A DNA stretch of 49,271 bases from contig JAJYDN010000008.1 of the NCBI GenBank assembly GCA_021777535.1, positions 28,846 to 78,116 of the forward strand, written 5' to 3'. Positions 1-8,766 of this stretch are shown piece by piece. A program made the position numbers and the translations under genes. Under the pieces are notes generated by a model that searched no databases, had not been told where the DNA came from, and saw only the letters and a program-made list of their open reading frames with translations. Origin of the DNA: Pseudomonadota bacterium. Lineage in GTDB: Bacteria; Pseudomonadota; Gammaproteobacteria; Acidiferrobacterales; Acidiferrobacteraceae. Positions within the stretch are counted from its first letter, which is position 1; each line of letters begins with the position of its first letter.

Positions 1-1052
1 GGATCCTTTACGTAGGCGATCCGGGCCAGCTGCCTCCCGTCGCAATCCGCGAGCCGCACACCGCCCCTGCCCCGTCGCTCTGGCAGGACGGCTCCCCGCG
101 CGTGCCGCCGGTTTTTGTCTCCGCCCACACCACTCATTACCTCACCGAGGTGGTGCGCCAAAAGAGCACGGGGCGGCCGCATCCCATCATCGAATTTGCC
201 CAGGCGATCCGCCGCCACATCGAAGGGGAGTCCGATGGCCTCTTCGATCAAGAGGCGATCGCCGCGCATGTGGCCGCGCACGCCGCGACACTTGGCAACG
301 CGGTCCGCCTGGCGTCTGCGCGCAACCTGGCTGCGGGCGTCGTGCAGCTGCGCCAGCGCCGCCCCGAAAAGGACGTGCGCGCGGTTGCCTGGCGCAATCG
401 CACCATCGACGCCTGCAACCGTTTCATCCACGACGGATTGGCCGGCCTCTACGGCCACGAGGCGCCCCCGCAAGGCGTTACCGCCCCTCCCTTCTGGGCG
501 GGAGAGACACTCGTCGCCCGCGAAACTCTCTACACCTTCGAGCCCGATGTCGACATCGCAACGCGTAATGCCCAAACCTGGGAGCGCGCACTGGCACCCG
601 CCGACAGCCCGGACTCCCTCGTCACGTTGATCGCCAACAACAGTGAACTCGTCGTCGAAGCCGCCGTCCTCATGCCGCACCCCTACCTCGGCACCATTAG
701 CTGGCGCATCACCGCCACAGGCAGCGACGGCCGCCCCGTGCAATTCTTCGTACCCGATGATCTGCGCGCGCACGACCAGCTTGTCCGGCGGACATGGGCG
801 AGCTATCGCGCCAGTCCGGATCGCGTCCCCGAGGACTTCCGCCGTGCCTGGGCCGTCACCCGCGCCTGTGCGCCGGTATCGCATGCCTATGCCGTGACCG
901 CACACAAGGCGCAAGGCAGCACATTCCATTATGTGCTGATCGATGTTGCAGACCTGTGCCGCATCATCCCAGTCTCCGGGGCCGATGAATACCATCGCGC
1001 GCTCTACGTCGCGGTCACCCGCGCCACCGAACGCGTCTGGCTTTGCTGCTGA
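1..1052 (+). CDS. RecD-like superfamily 1 DNA helicase, C-terminal part (5' end outside window)
   Basis: The frame is open from base 3 and ends in TGA at 1050-1052, so the N-terminal part with the Walker A loop lies outside the window. The first visible residues, VGDPGQLPPV, are the typical motif III stretch of RecD/Dda-type SF1 helicases. Near the end come TAHKAQGSTF (motif V region) and YVAVTRATERVWL (motif VI), whose arginine completes the ATP site. These motifs are characteristic of ATP-driven 5'-3' helicases that act in repair, phage-type replication or conjugation. About 350 residues are visible. The gene converges on glucokinase with only 18 bases between the stops and no clear hairpin. 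A standalone Dda-like helicase or a longer TraA/RecD2-type protein cannot be told apart without the upstream part. Confidence 0.85.
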   Translation, partial: ILYVGDPGQLPPVAIREPHTAPAPSLWQDGSPRVPPVFVSAHTTHYLTEVVRQKSTGRPHPIIEFAQAIRRHIEGESDGLFDQEAIAAHVAAHAATLGNAVRLASARNLAAGVVQLRQRRPEKDVRAVAWRNRTIDACNRFIHDGLAGLYGHEAPPQGVTAPPFWAGETLVARETLYTFEPDVDIATRNAQTWERALAPADSPDSLVTLIANNSELVVEAAVLMPHPYLGTISWRITATGSDGRPVQFFVPDDLRAHDQLVRRTWASYRASPDRVPEDFRRAWAVTRACAPVSHAYAVTAHKAQGSTFHYVLIDVADLCRIIPVSGADEYHRALYVAVTRATERVWLCC

Positions 1053-1070
1053 TGGCCGCGCGGAAGTTTC

Positions 1071-2102
1071 CTATGGGGCGGAGGGATGCGTCGCCATCAG
1101 GCGTGTCTGCGCATAATGCGCGGCACCGAACAGGGTGGCATCAGGGTTTGTGATGACCGCGACCGGGATGTTGCGCAGGATGTGCGCAAACCGGCCTTTG
1201 CGGAAAAAAGCCTGCATGAATCTTCCGTCCGCCAAAGCCGGCAGAACCCGCGGCGGAATCCCGCCCCCGATGAACAGCCCGCCGGTCGATAACACCTTCA
1301 GGGCCAGATTGCCTGCCTCTGCCCCCAGAATCGTCACGAACGCGTCGAGGGCCGCGACCGATAGCGGCGAGACGGGTCCGCGCCCGAGCGCCGATTCGAC
1401 GATCAACGGTGTGGGGTCGGCCGCCGACGCAAGCGCCGCGGCGAATTCCGGCGTATCTGCCGCCCGGCCGCTATCACGGTAATAGTCATACAGGTGGGGT
1501 ATGCCACGGCCCGAACAGACGAGCTCGTAGCTCACGTGCTCGAGGCGGCCCGACAGGTAACGGAAAAGATCTATGTATTCCGGTGTCGGCGGCGCAAAAT
1601 CTGCGTGCCCTCCTTCGGACGGAAAATGCCGGTACGCCACGCCATCCCATACAAGAAACGCCTCGCCAAGCCCCGTACCCGGCGCTATGACGGCAAGGGC
1701 CCCGCCCGGTGCGGCCATGCCGACATTGAGAACCTGCAAATCGGGCGGCGCGAGGAACGGAACGGCCTGCGCAATGGCCGCCAGATCGTTCAGGACCCAC
1801 ACACGCTCGAGGCCAAGCGCTTCGCGCAGATCCGCCGCATCCACATCCCAGGGCAGATTGGTAAGGCGCACCCGCCCGCTCAGGACGGGACCCGCCACAT
1901 CGAAACAGGCGGCATCGACATCAAGGGCGGCCTGCCGCAGAAAAACCGCGACGATGCTCTTCAGATCGGTGTAGTCGGCGTTATAAAAGTGCGCCCGTGC
2001 CAGCGGTTTGCGCAAATCCTGGTCAAACGCGAATATCGCCAGATCGGTTTTCGTGCCGCCGACGTCACCGACCAGCAAAAGCGCGTGTTGGCTATTGGTC
2101 AT
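1071..2102 (-). CDS. glk: Glucokinase
   Basis: Phosphorylates glucose to glucose 6-phosphate with ATP in the cytoplasm. The 343-residue protein begins with the phosphate-binding GDVGGTKTDLAIF, and carries APGTGLGEAFL and the sugar-binding SEGGHADFAPP, all matching the bacterial Glk (ROK-unrelated, E. coli Glk) family in order and spacing. The ATG at 2102 is chosen because GGGAGG lies just upstream (about 3 bases from the start codon) and the family's N-terminus begins right after it; the longer reading adds 18 residues without similarity. It lies 99 bases downstream of the P-type ATPase on the same strand, so co-transcription is possible. Together with phosphoketolase and acetate kinase nearby it suggests use of stored or imported sugar. 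Confidence 0.93.
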   Translation of the reverse strand: MTNSQHALLLVGDVGGTKTDLAIFAFDQDLRKPLARAHFYNADYTDLKSIVAVFLRQAALDVDAACFDVAGPVLSGRVRLTNLPWDVDAADLREALGLERVWVLNDLAAIAQAVPFLAPPDLQVLNVGMAAPGGALAVIAPGTGLGEAFLVWDGVAYRHFPSEGGHADFAPPTPEYIDLFRYLSGRLEHVSYELVCSGRGIPHLYDYYRDSGRAADTPEFAAALASAADPTPLIVESALGRGPVSPLSVAALDAFVTILGAEAGNLALKVLSTGGLFIGGGIPPRVLPALADGRFMQAFFRKGRFAHILRNIPVAVITNPDATLFGAAHYAQTRLMATHPSAP

Positions 2103-2140
2103 ACACCTCCCTGCCTTTCCGTCCGGCGCCCTTAATCCCT

Positions 2141-2159
2141 CTTGCGCGTCACGCACAAG
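2141..2159. other. Imperfect inverted repeat between ATPase and glk
   Basis: Arms CTTGCGCG and CGCACAAG (one mismatch) flank a 3-base loop in the 99-base gap between the ATPase stop and the glk start. It could form a small hairpin. No T-run follows on either strand, so a terminator call is weak. Confidence 0.25.
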
Positions 2160-2201
2160 ACTATCACCACCGCCTTGCGCGCACGATCCCGTCGCGCCTG
2201 C

Positions 2202-4754
2202 TCACCGGGCAGCACCCGCAGGAGATAAGAAACCGCCGGCCAGGCGCCGTACTGCTTCCAGCCACACCCCGATGCCCGCCACCAAAAACCCCGCATACAC
2301 AAGCTGGGCGGGGCCGGACCACGAAAACGCCATCAGCGAACGCAGCGTCGGCACGAATATCATCAAGACAAGCATCGCACATGCCGCGGCGGACACCATG
2401 ACGATCGATCTGTTATGATCCAGTGCGTGACGGTAGAACGGCCGTGACAGATCGCGGTTCGACGCAATCAGGAACAAAAGCCCGAGTACGAGACCTGCAA
2501 AAAGCGACAAGCGGCGTTGCGCCCCCGTAAGACCGTGCATCGCCAGCAGATGGTTGCCGACCAGAAGCCATGCGGCGATACCGGCACCCTGCACGACCGC
2601 CAAAAGGATGTCCCGCCGGGAAAATGGCGTGGCTGCCAGCGGCCGCGGTGGGCGCGCCATGACATCTGCATCGGCCGCCTCCGCCTCGAACACCACGGAA
2701 CACGTCGGGTCGATCAGCAGTTCGAGCAGGACGATATGCACGGGCATCAAGAGTGTCGCGCCATGCACGAGCACCGGATAGATCACGAGAACGACGATCG
2801 GTACGTGCACGGCAAACACGAAGCGGGTCGCCTTGGCGATGTTGTCGTAGATGCGCCGGCCCTGGCGGATTGCCAAGACGATGTTCGCGAAACTGTCGTC
2901 CAGAAGCACGAGCGCGGCTGCCTCGCGCGCCACATCGGTGCCGCGTTCGCCCATGGCGATCCCGACATCAGCCGCCTTCAGGGCCGGCGCATCATTGACG
3001 CCGTCTCCCGTCATGGCCACCACCACACCACTTTGCTGCAGACTGCGCACCAGCCGCAGCTTCTGCTCGGGCTGCAGACGCGCACAGACATCCACATGGC
3101 GCATACGCTCGCGCAGGTCATCGTCTGACAGGGCGTTGATCTCGGGTCCCGTGATGACGACCGGCCGCGCGCTCAATCCCACGCGCAGGGCGATGGCGGA
3201 CGCCGTCACCGAATGGTCACCGGTCATCATGATGACACGCACGCCGGCGCGGCGACATTCGGCGAGCGCCGCCGGCACGTCCGCGCGTGGCGGATCGAGG
3301 AGACCTACGAGGCCCACGAAAGTCAGGCGAAGACCACTCTGGGTCTTTGGCAGCTCACCGCGCATCTGCGCCTTGGCGACTCCGAGGACCCGCAGGCCAC
3401 GCGCCGCCATGGCGGCCACCTGCTCCTGGATCGTCCGCAGATCGGCAGCCGGCAGATCACACAGGCCCAATACGGCCTCCGGAGCGCCCTTGGTCGCCAG
3501 CATCCGGGCCGGCGTCCGTTGCGCATAGACCCGCGTCATCGCCAGCATGTGGGGCGCAAGATCGTAGGCGCCCTCAAAGACGAGACCCGCCGGACGCACG
3601 CGGCCCCTATCCACTGCAAACTGGCAGATGGCGCGCTCCATGGGATCGAAGGGATCGGGGGGCGTGGCAAGCAGCAGGACGTCCACGAGCCGGGCGAAGC
3701 CGTTGGACAAGGGCGCACCCGCCTGCGCATCGAACCAGTCGCCTTGCAGGGCAAGCTCCGCCACTTCCATGCGGTTTTGCGTGAGCGTGCCGGTCTTGTC
3801 GACGGCGAGCACGCCAATGGCCCCGAGCGTCTCCACGGCTGCCACCTTGCGGGCCAGAACTTTCTGGCGCGACAACCGCCACGCCCCGAGCGCCAGAAAG
3901 ACCGTGAGAATGACCGGAATCTCTTCCGGCAGGATGGCCATCGCGAGCGCAATGCCGGACAACAGACTGTCGAGAAAACTGTGGCCAGCCCACAACCAGC
4001 TCAACAGCAGCTGCGCAAGGGCCAGCGCCAGACCCACCACCGTGAGATTGCGTATCAAGCGGCGCGAGGCCCGCTGCAGACCGGATGGCGCCTCCTGCGT
4101 CTGCGCAAGCGACTGGCCTATGCGGCCCACGGCCGTCGCCCCGGCAATGGCGCGGACGAGGGCGACACCGCGGCCCTTGGTGATGACTGTGCCGGCAAAC
4201 AGCGAACCCGCCTGCGGGTCACCGGGCAGACCCAGCTCGGCATCAGGGGACACGGGCCACTTGTCCAGCGGCACCGGCTCCCCGGTCAGAACCGATTCGT
4301 CGGCCGCGAGATGGCCCTCGCAGAGCACGGCATCCGCGGGCACCCGGTCCCCCTCGTGGAGCCGTATCACATCGCCGCGGACCACGTCGTGCGCCGCGAT
4401 GGAAAACTCCTCGCCATCACGGATCACGCGCACGCGGGGCGCCGCGAGATCCCGCAGGGCCTCGAGCGCCCGCTCGGTCTTGCGCTCCTGCACGAATGTG
4501 ATGCCGATGACGATGAACACGAAGCCGAGCAGAAAGAGCGCCTCGGCGCGGTCGCCGAGCACGAGATAGATACCGCCTGCGACGAGGAGCATCTGAAACA
4601 TCGGCTCGGCGGCAATGTTCAAGGCGAGCACGAGAAGCGGCTTGGGCCGGGCGCCCGGCAAGACATTGGCTCCTTCCTCCCGGTGGCGCCTGGCCGCCTC
4701 GGCCGGACTCAATGCGCGCTTTTTCACATCGGCCATCGCTGCGTGCGTGGACAC
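2202..4754 (-). CDS. Cation-translocating P-type ATPase, calcium-pump-like (P2 type)
   Basis: A membrane pump of about 850 residues that moves a cation using ATP. The phosphorylation site is DKTGTLTQNR (Asp about 319), the hinge is TGDGVNDAPALKAADVGIAMG-like, and the actuator loop has LTGEP. The helix M4 motif PEEIPV (276-281) and the M6 stretch LLIDPTCSVVFEAE resemble bacterial SERCA-like pumps (Ca2+ or Mn2+) rather than the proton pump at 22605. About ten hydrophobic helices can be counted. GTG at 4754 is preferred because AGGAGG lies 4-5 bases upstream; an ATG follows at 4736. The open frame continues upstream to 5486 but there overlaps ackA on the other strand, so that extension is spurious. 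Ion specificity is inferred by resemblance only. Confidence 0.88.
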   Translation of the reverse strand: MSTHAAMADVKKRALSPAEAARRHREEGANVLPGARPKPLLVLALNIAAEPMFQMLLVAGGIYLVLGDRAEALFLLGFVFIVIGITFVQERKTERALEALRDLAAPRVRVIRDGEEFSIAAHDVVRGDVIRLHEGDRVPADAVLCEGHLAADESVLTGEPVPLDKWPVSPDAELGLPGDPQAGSLFAGTVITKGRGVALVRAIAGATAVGRIGQSLAQTQEAPSGLQRASRRLIRNLTVVGLALALAQLLLSWLWAGHSFLDSLLSGIALAMAILPEEIPVILTVFLALGAWRLSRQKVLARKVAAVETLGAIGVLAVDKTGTLTQNRMEVAELALQGDWFDAQAGAPLSNGFARLVDVLLLATPPDPFDPMERAICQFAVDRGRVRPAGLVFEGAYDLAPHMLAMTRVYAQRTPARMLATKGAPEAVLGLCDLPAADLRTIQEQVAAMAARGLRVLGVAKAQMRGELPKTQSGLRLTFVGLVGLLDPPRADVPAALAECRRAGVRVIMMTGDHSVTASAIALRVGLSARPVVITGPEINALSDDDLRERMRHVDVCARLQPEQKLRLVRSLQQSGVVVAMTGDGVNDAPALKAADVGIAMGERGTDVAREAAALVLLDDSFANIVLAIRQGRRIYDNIAKATRFVFAVHVPIVVLVIYPVLVHGATLLMPVHIVLLELLIDPTCSVVFEAEAADADVMARPPRPLAATPFSRRDILLAVVQGAGIAAWLLVGNHLLAMHGLTGAQRRLSLFAGLVLGLLFLIASNRDLSRPFYRHALDHNRSIVMVSAAACAMLVLMIFVPTLRSLMAFSWSGPAQLVYAGFLVAGIGVWLEAVRRLAGGFLSPAGAAR

Positions 4755-5030
4755 TCGCCCTCCTCGAACCGCCGGATCCCGCCACGATCCTTCACCCGCT
4801 GGCACCGTACCACCCCAGGCTTGCGCTGGTGTCCTTTTCTGCGAAAAGACACTGCGGTAGACCCGAGACGGGCACAACCGACCAAGGTCGCTGCGCCCCT
4901 GCCGGGGATGCCGGCCGCGCTCCGGCATCCTATACTGGACACCGATGGGATCCTTTCGCGCGACACCGCGCCTAGCCTGTGGCCGGGGCATCGGGGCACG
5001 CGACAGCCTCTTGAACGGGAGACCGCCTGC
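4755..5030. promoter_or_regulatory. Divergent control region, ATPase / ackA, with 9-bp inverted repeat
   Basis: This 276-base region separates two divergent genes. At 4906-4930 a perfect inverted repeat has arms GGATGCCGG and CCGGCATCC with a 7-base spacer. TATACT at 4931-4936 directly abuts the right arm and would make a fair -10 box for ackA, which places the repeat over the -35 position, as for a repressor or activator site. A good -35 match is not visible. The ackA start at 5031 is preceded by GGGAGA. Confidence 0.4.
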
Positions 5031-6206
5031 ATGTCCACAGCCGCGCCGATCCTCTGCATAAACAGCGGATCCTCCTCCCTCAAATTTGCCCTCTACCGGA
5101 TGGAGGACGGCCAAGAGGAAGCAATCGGCCGCGGAGCGGTCGAAGAACTCGGCAGCGCGAATAGCCGTATCTGGCTGCAGGCTGGCGCCGAGGTCGTGCG
5201 CGCGCCAGCCCAGCCCGTCCTGAATCACCACGAGGCCATCGGCGCGATGTTTGCGCTGTTCGCCACCCGGCAGATCGGCAGCCCGCGTGCAGTCGGCCAT
5301 CGTCTGGTCTCCGGGGGGCCTCACCACGTGCGCCATACGCGCATCGATGCCGCGTTTCTGCGCGACATCCGCCGGGCGGTACAGTTCGCACCCTTGCACT
5401 TGCCGGCCGCGATCGACGCCATTGAAGCGGTGGGTCGCCACTACCCCCACTTGCCGCAGGTAGCCTGCATGGATACGGCCTTTCATGCGGATTTGCCGGA
5501 AATCGCCGCGCGGCTGCCCCTGCCCCGCTATCTATGGGACGAGGGTGTGCGCAAATATGGTTTTCATGGCCTGTCTTATGAATACATCCTCGGCACCTTG
5601 CCCGCCGAAGAGCAGCGCAAGCGTCTCATCATCGCCCATCTCGGCAACGGTGCGAGCATGGCGGCCATAGCCTTTGGCAAGCCCGTCGATACGACCATGG
5701 GACTCACGCCAGCCGGCGGCTTCATGATGGGAACCCGCAGCGGCGATCTCGATCCCGGGGTTCTTTTGTATCTTCTCGGCCACAAGACCTACACCCACCA
5801 GACCATTCAGGACCTGGTCAACCACCGGTCGGGTCTTCTCGGTGTTTCGGGAGACACCGCCGACATGCGCCTCCTTCTGCGCGATCGCGCCACCAACGCG
5901 CATGCCGCACAGGCCATCGACATGTTCTGCTATCAGATCCGCAAGGCGGCCGGCGCATTGGCGGCAGCAATGGACGGACTCGATACGCTGGTCTTTACGG
6001 GCGGCATCGGCGAACACGCACAACCCGTGCGGGCCCTCGTTGCCGGGGGGCTTGGCTGTCTCGGTGTACGCCTCGACCATAAAGCCAACGCCCGCGATGC
6101 CGACATCATCTCCACACAAGACAGCCGCGTGCGCATACGGGTCATTCCCACACATGAAGACCTCGTGATCGCGCGGCACACGCAACGGATTTTGCAGACC
6201 GCCTGA
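5031..6206 (+). CDS. ackA: Acetate kinase
   Basis: Interconverts acetyl phosphate plus ADP and acetate plus ATP in the cytoplasm. The 391-residue product is of normal family length (about 400). It starts with ILCINSGSSSLKFALY, the acetate kinase signature 1, and has GHRLVSGG, MDTAFH, YGFHGLSYEY (signature 2), HLGNGASMAA and FTGGIGEHAQPVR near the end. The ATG at 5031 fits the family N-terminus and has GGGAGA about 8 bases upstream; the frame is open much further back, but that part lies opposite the P-type ATPase. No phosphotransacetylase gene is present in the window. Convergent phosphoketolase makes acetyl phosphate directly, so AckA most likely harvests ATP from that route (inference). Confidence 0.95.
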   Translation: MSTAAPILCINSGSSSLKFALYRMEDGQEEAIGRGAVEELGSANSRIWLQAGAEVVRAPAQPVLNHHEAIGAMFALFATRQIGSPRAVGHRLVSGGPHHVRHTRIDAAFLRDIRRAVQFAPLHLPAAIDAIEAVGRHYPHLPQVACMDTAFHADLPEIAARLPLPRYLWDEGVRKYGFHGLSYEYILGTLPAEEQRKRLIIAHLGNGASMAAIAFGKPVDTTMGLTPAGGFMMGTRSGDLDPGVLLYLLGHKTYTHQTIQDLVNHRSGLLGVSGDTADMRLLLRDRATNAHAAQAIDMFCYQIRKAAGALAAAMDGLDTLVFTGGIGEHAQPVRALVAGGLGCLGVRLDHKANARDADIISTQDSRVRIRVIPTHEDLVIARHTQRILQTA

Positions 6207-6273
6207 GACCCCACCTGCCCCCCGGCAGCCGATCCGGCCGGTACGACATCCTTCCAATAGCGGAACATGTCAG

Positions 6274-8640
6274 TCAGAAGGGCCAGATCCAGCTTTCTGT
6301 ATCCGGCCGATCGGTTCCCTCCTCCATCGCATAGCGCAGATGCTCCAGGATCTCGTTTTTCATCTGCTCCTTCAGATGGGCGCCCGCCACCATGAGCCGT
6401 GGAACACGGTCGATGGCATCGATCACGAGATTGAAGCGGTCTACCTGATTGTTTATCGCAAGCTGCATGGGCGTATTGATGCTGCCCTTCTCCTTGTAGC
6501 CACGAACGTGGATGTTTCCCTCGTTGTTGCGCCGGTATGTAAGTTTGTGGATGAGCTGCGGATAGCCATGAAAATTGAATATGACAGGCTTGTTGCGCGT
6601 GAAAAGGCTGTCGAAATCACGGTCCGACAGGCCGTGTTCGTGCTCGGTCTGTGGCTGCAGCGTAAAGAGATCCACCACATTGACGAAACGGATCTTCAAT
6701 TCCGGAAACGCCTGGCGCAGGATGGCCGTAGCGGCCAGCGCCTCGATGGTGACGATATCCCCTGCCGCCGCCATCACCAGGTCGGGCTCGTCGCCCGCGT
6801 CGTTCGATGCGAAAGTCCAGATACCGATACCCTTGGCACAATGCTCCGCAGCCGCCTTTACATCGAGAAACTGCAGGTGCGGCTCCTTGTCCGCGACGAT
6901 GATGTTCACATAATCCATGCTGTCGAGACAGTGGCGCGCGACATACAGAAGACAATTGGCATCGGGTGGCAAATAGATTCGTGTGACGATGGCCTGCTTG
7001 TTGGTTATGACATCCAGAAAACCCGGATCCTGATGCGTAAAGCCATTGTGATCCTGGCGCCAGACCGTCGAACTCAGAAGGATATTGAGGGATGGCACCG
7101 GCGCGCGCCAATGCACTTCGGTCTTGCACTTCTCGAGCCACTTGGCGTGCTGGTTGACCATCGAATCGATGATGTGGGCGAAGGCCTCGTAGGTACTGAG
7201 AAAGCCATGGCGCCCCGTCAACACATACCCTTCGAGCCAGCCCTCCAGGGTGTGTTCGCTCAGCATCTCCATGACGTGCCCGTTGGGTGCGAGCTCACTG
7301 CCATCGCTGTCTTCGGGCAGGAAGTCACCCATCCATGCCTTCTTCGATGCTTCGTAGATCGCCTGCAGGCGGTTGGATGCGTTCTCGTCTGGACTGAATA
7401 CGCGGAAGCGCCCCCGATTCGCCCGCATGACGTCGCGCAAGTACTGGCCCAGGACATACGTGTTCTCCAGATAGGTATGACCCGGGTCCGGGACCGCCAG
7501 CGAATAGGGCCGCACGTCCGGCAGGTTCAGTGGCACACGCAAGAGGCCGCCGTTGGCATGGGGATTGGCGCTTATGCGGCGGGCACCCCTGGGGGCGAGC
7601 GCGCGCAGGCGCTCGATCAGGCGCGATTGCGCATCGAACAGCTCCTGCGGACGATAGCTCCTCATCCACGCCTCCAGCACGGCGAGATGGCGCGGATTGT
7701 CCACCACATCCAGTATGGGGACCTGGTGTGCGCGCCAGAACCCCTCGATGTGATGCCCGTCTACTTCCTTCGGCGCAGTCCATCCCTTCGGCGTGCGCAA
7801 GATGATCATGGGCCAGCGCGGACGTACCGGTGTACCGCCTGCACGCGCCTTCGCTTGCACACGCCGGATCTCGTCGGCACAGGCATCCAGTGTGCGCGCC
7901 ATGGCCTGGTGCATGATGAGCGGATCATCGCCCTCGACGAGGTGGGGCGTATAACCGTATCCCCGGAACAGGTCGAGCAACTCCTCCGTGGAGATCCGCG
8001 CCAGCACCGTCGGGTTGGCGATCTTGTAGCCGTTCAGGTGCAGGATGGGCAAAACAGCGCCGTCCTGTGCGGGATTCAGAAACTTGTTGCTGTGCCACGA
8101 TGTCGCCATCGGACCGGTTTCCGCCTCGCCATCCCCGATCACCGGGACCACGAGGAGGTCGGGGTTGTCGAAGGCGGCACCAAAGGCGTGCGACAGACTG
8201 TAGCCGAGTTCACCGCCTTCGTTGATGGATCCCGGTGTCTCGGGGGTGCAATGGCTGCCGATCCCAGCCGGATGCGAGAAAAGCGTAAAGAAGCGTTTGA
8301 GACCCGCCTCGTCGAGACTGCGATCCGGATAGACTTCCGTATAGGTCCCTTCCAGATAGGCGTTGGCAAGCGTAGCCGGAGCACCATGTCCGGGTCCACT
8401 GATATAGATGACGTTCAGATCGCGGTTTCTGATGAGACGGTTCAGATGCACGAGGACGAAGTTCTGTCCCGGATCCGATCCCCAGTGGCCGAGCAGGCGC
8501 CGCTTGATGTGATGTGCCTTGAGCGGCTCGCGCAAAAGCGGATTGTCCCGCAGGTAGAGCATGCCGACACAAAGATAATTGGCCGCCATCCAGTAATCGT
8601 TGATGTCCCGGAGCTCGTCTTCGGTCAGTGTTTGCGTCAT
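6274..8640 (-). CDS. xfp: Xylulose-5-phosphate/fructose-6-phosphate phosphoketolase
   Basis: A thiamine-diphosphate enzyme of 788 residues, the usual family length, that splits xylulose 5-phosphate (or fructose 6-phosphate) with phosphate into acetyl phosphate and glyceraldehyde 3-phosphate (or erythrose 4-phosphate). The N-terminal YISGPGHG and [15 protein letters not shown] motifs bind the cofactor, and the C-terminal part has [14 protein letters not shown] typical of XFP. ATG at 8640 is supported by AAGGAGG 6 bases upstream and by the family start ([12 protein letters not shown] follows). It lies 126 bases downstream of hypX on the same strand, and converges on ackA with 67 bases between stops. 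Whether it is read from the hydrogenase operon or from its own promoter is not clear. Confidence 0.95.
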   Translation of the reverse strand: MTQTLTEDELRDINDYWMAANYLCVGMLYLRDNPLLREPLKAHHIKRRLLGHWGSDPGQNFVLVHLNRLIRNRDLNVIYISGPGHGAPATLANAYLEGTYTEVYPDRSLDEAGLKRFFTLFSHPAGIGSHCTPETPGSINEGGELGYSLSHAFGAAFDNPDLLVVPVIGDGEAETGPMATSWHSNKFLNPAQDGAVLPILHLNGYKIANPTVLARISTEELLDLFRGYGYTPHLVEGDDPLIMHQAMARTLDACADEIRRVQAKARAGGTPVRPRWPMIILRTPKGWTAPKEVDGHHIEGFWRAHQVPILDVVDNPRHLAVLEAWMRSYRPQELFDAQSRLIERLRALAPRGARRISANPHANGGLLRVPLNLPDVRPYSLAVPDPGHTYLENTYVLGQYLRDVMRANRGRFRVFSPDENASNRLQAIYEASKKAWMGDFLPEDSDGSELAPNGHVMEMLSEHTLEGWLEGYVLTGRHGFLSTYEAFAHIIDSMVNQHAKWLEKCKTEVHWRAPVPSLNILLSSTVWRQDHNGFTHQDPGFLDVITNKQAIVTRIYLPPDANCLLYVARHCLDSMDYVNIIVADKEPHLQFLDVKAAAEHCAKGIGIWTFASNDAGDEPDLVMAAAGDIVTIEALAATAILRQAFPELKIRFVNVVDLFTLQPQTEHEHGLSDRDFDSLFTRNKPVIFNFHGYPQLIHKLTYRRNNEGNIHVRGYKEKGSINTPMQLAINNQVDRFNLVIDAIDRVPRLMVAGAHLKEQMKNEILEHLRYAMEEGTDRPDTESWIWPF

Positions 8641-8678
8641 GAGTGCCTCCTTGGCTTGCGGCTGAAAGACCTTGATGG

Positions 8679-8704
8679 GGCCGCTTGCGCGCAGGACAGC
8701 GGCC
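8679..8704 (-). terminator. Hairpin between hypX and xfp
   Basis: GGCCGCT and AGCGGCC form a perfect 7-bp stem with a 12-base loop in the 126-base gap after hypX. There is no T-run, so it may be a weak terminator, a processing site for the long operon, or simply chance in GC-rich DNA. Confidence 0.25.
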
Positions 8705-8766
8705 GCACGACTGCAGTCCACCCGGCTCCGCGGCAGGCCACCGGAAGCCCCCCAAACCTCCGTCCC

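Noticed and set aside
3213-5030. Very long plus-strand open frame in front of ackA
   Set aside because: It lies opposite the P-type ATPase, which has full motifs; the translation is low-complexity Arg/Gly/His-rich and ackA has a good internal start at 5031.
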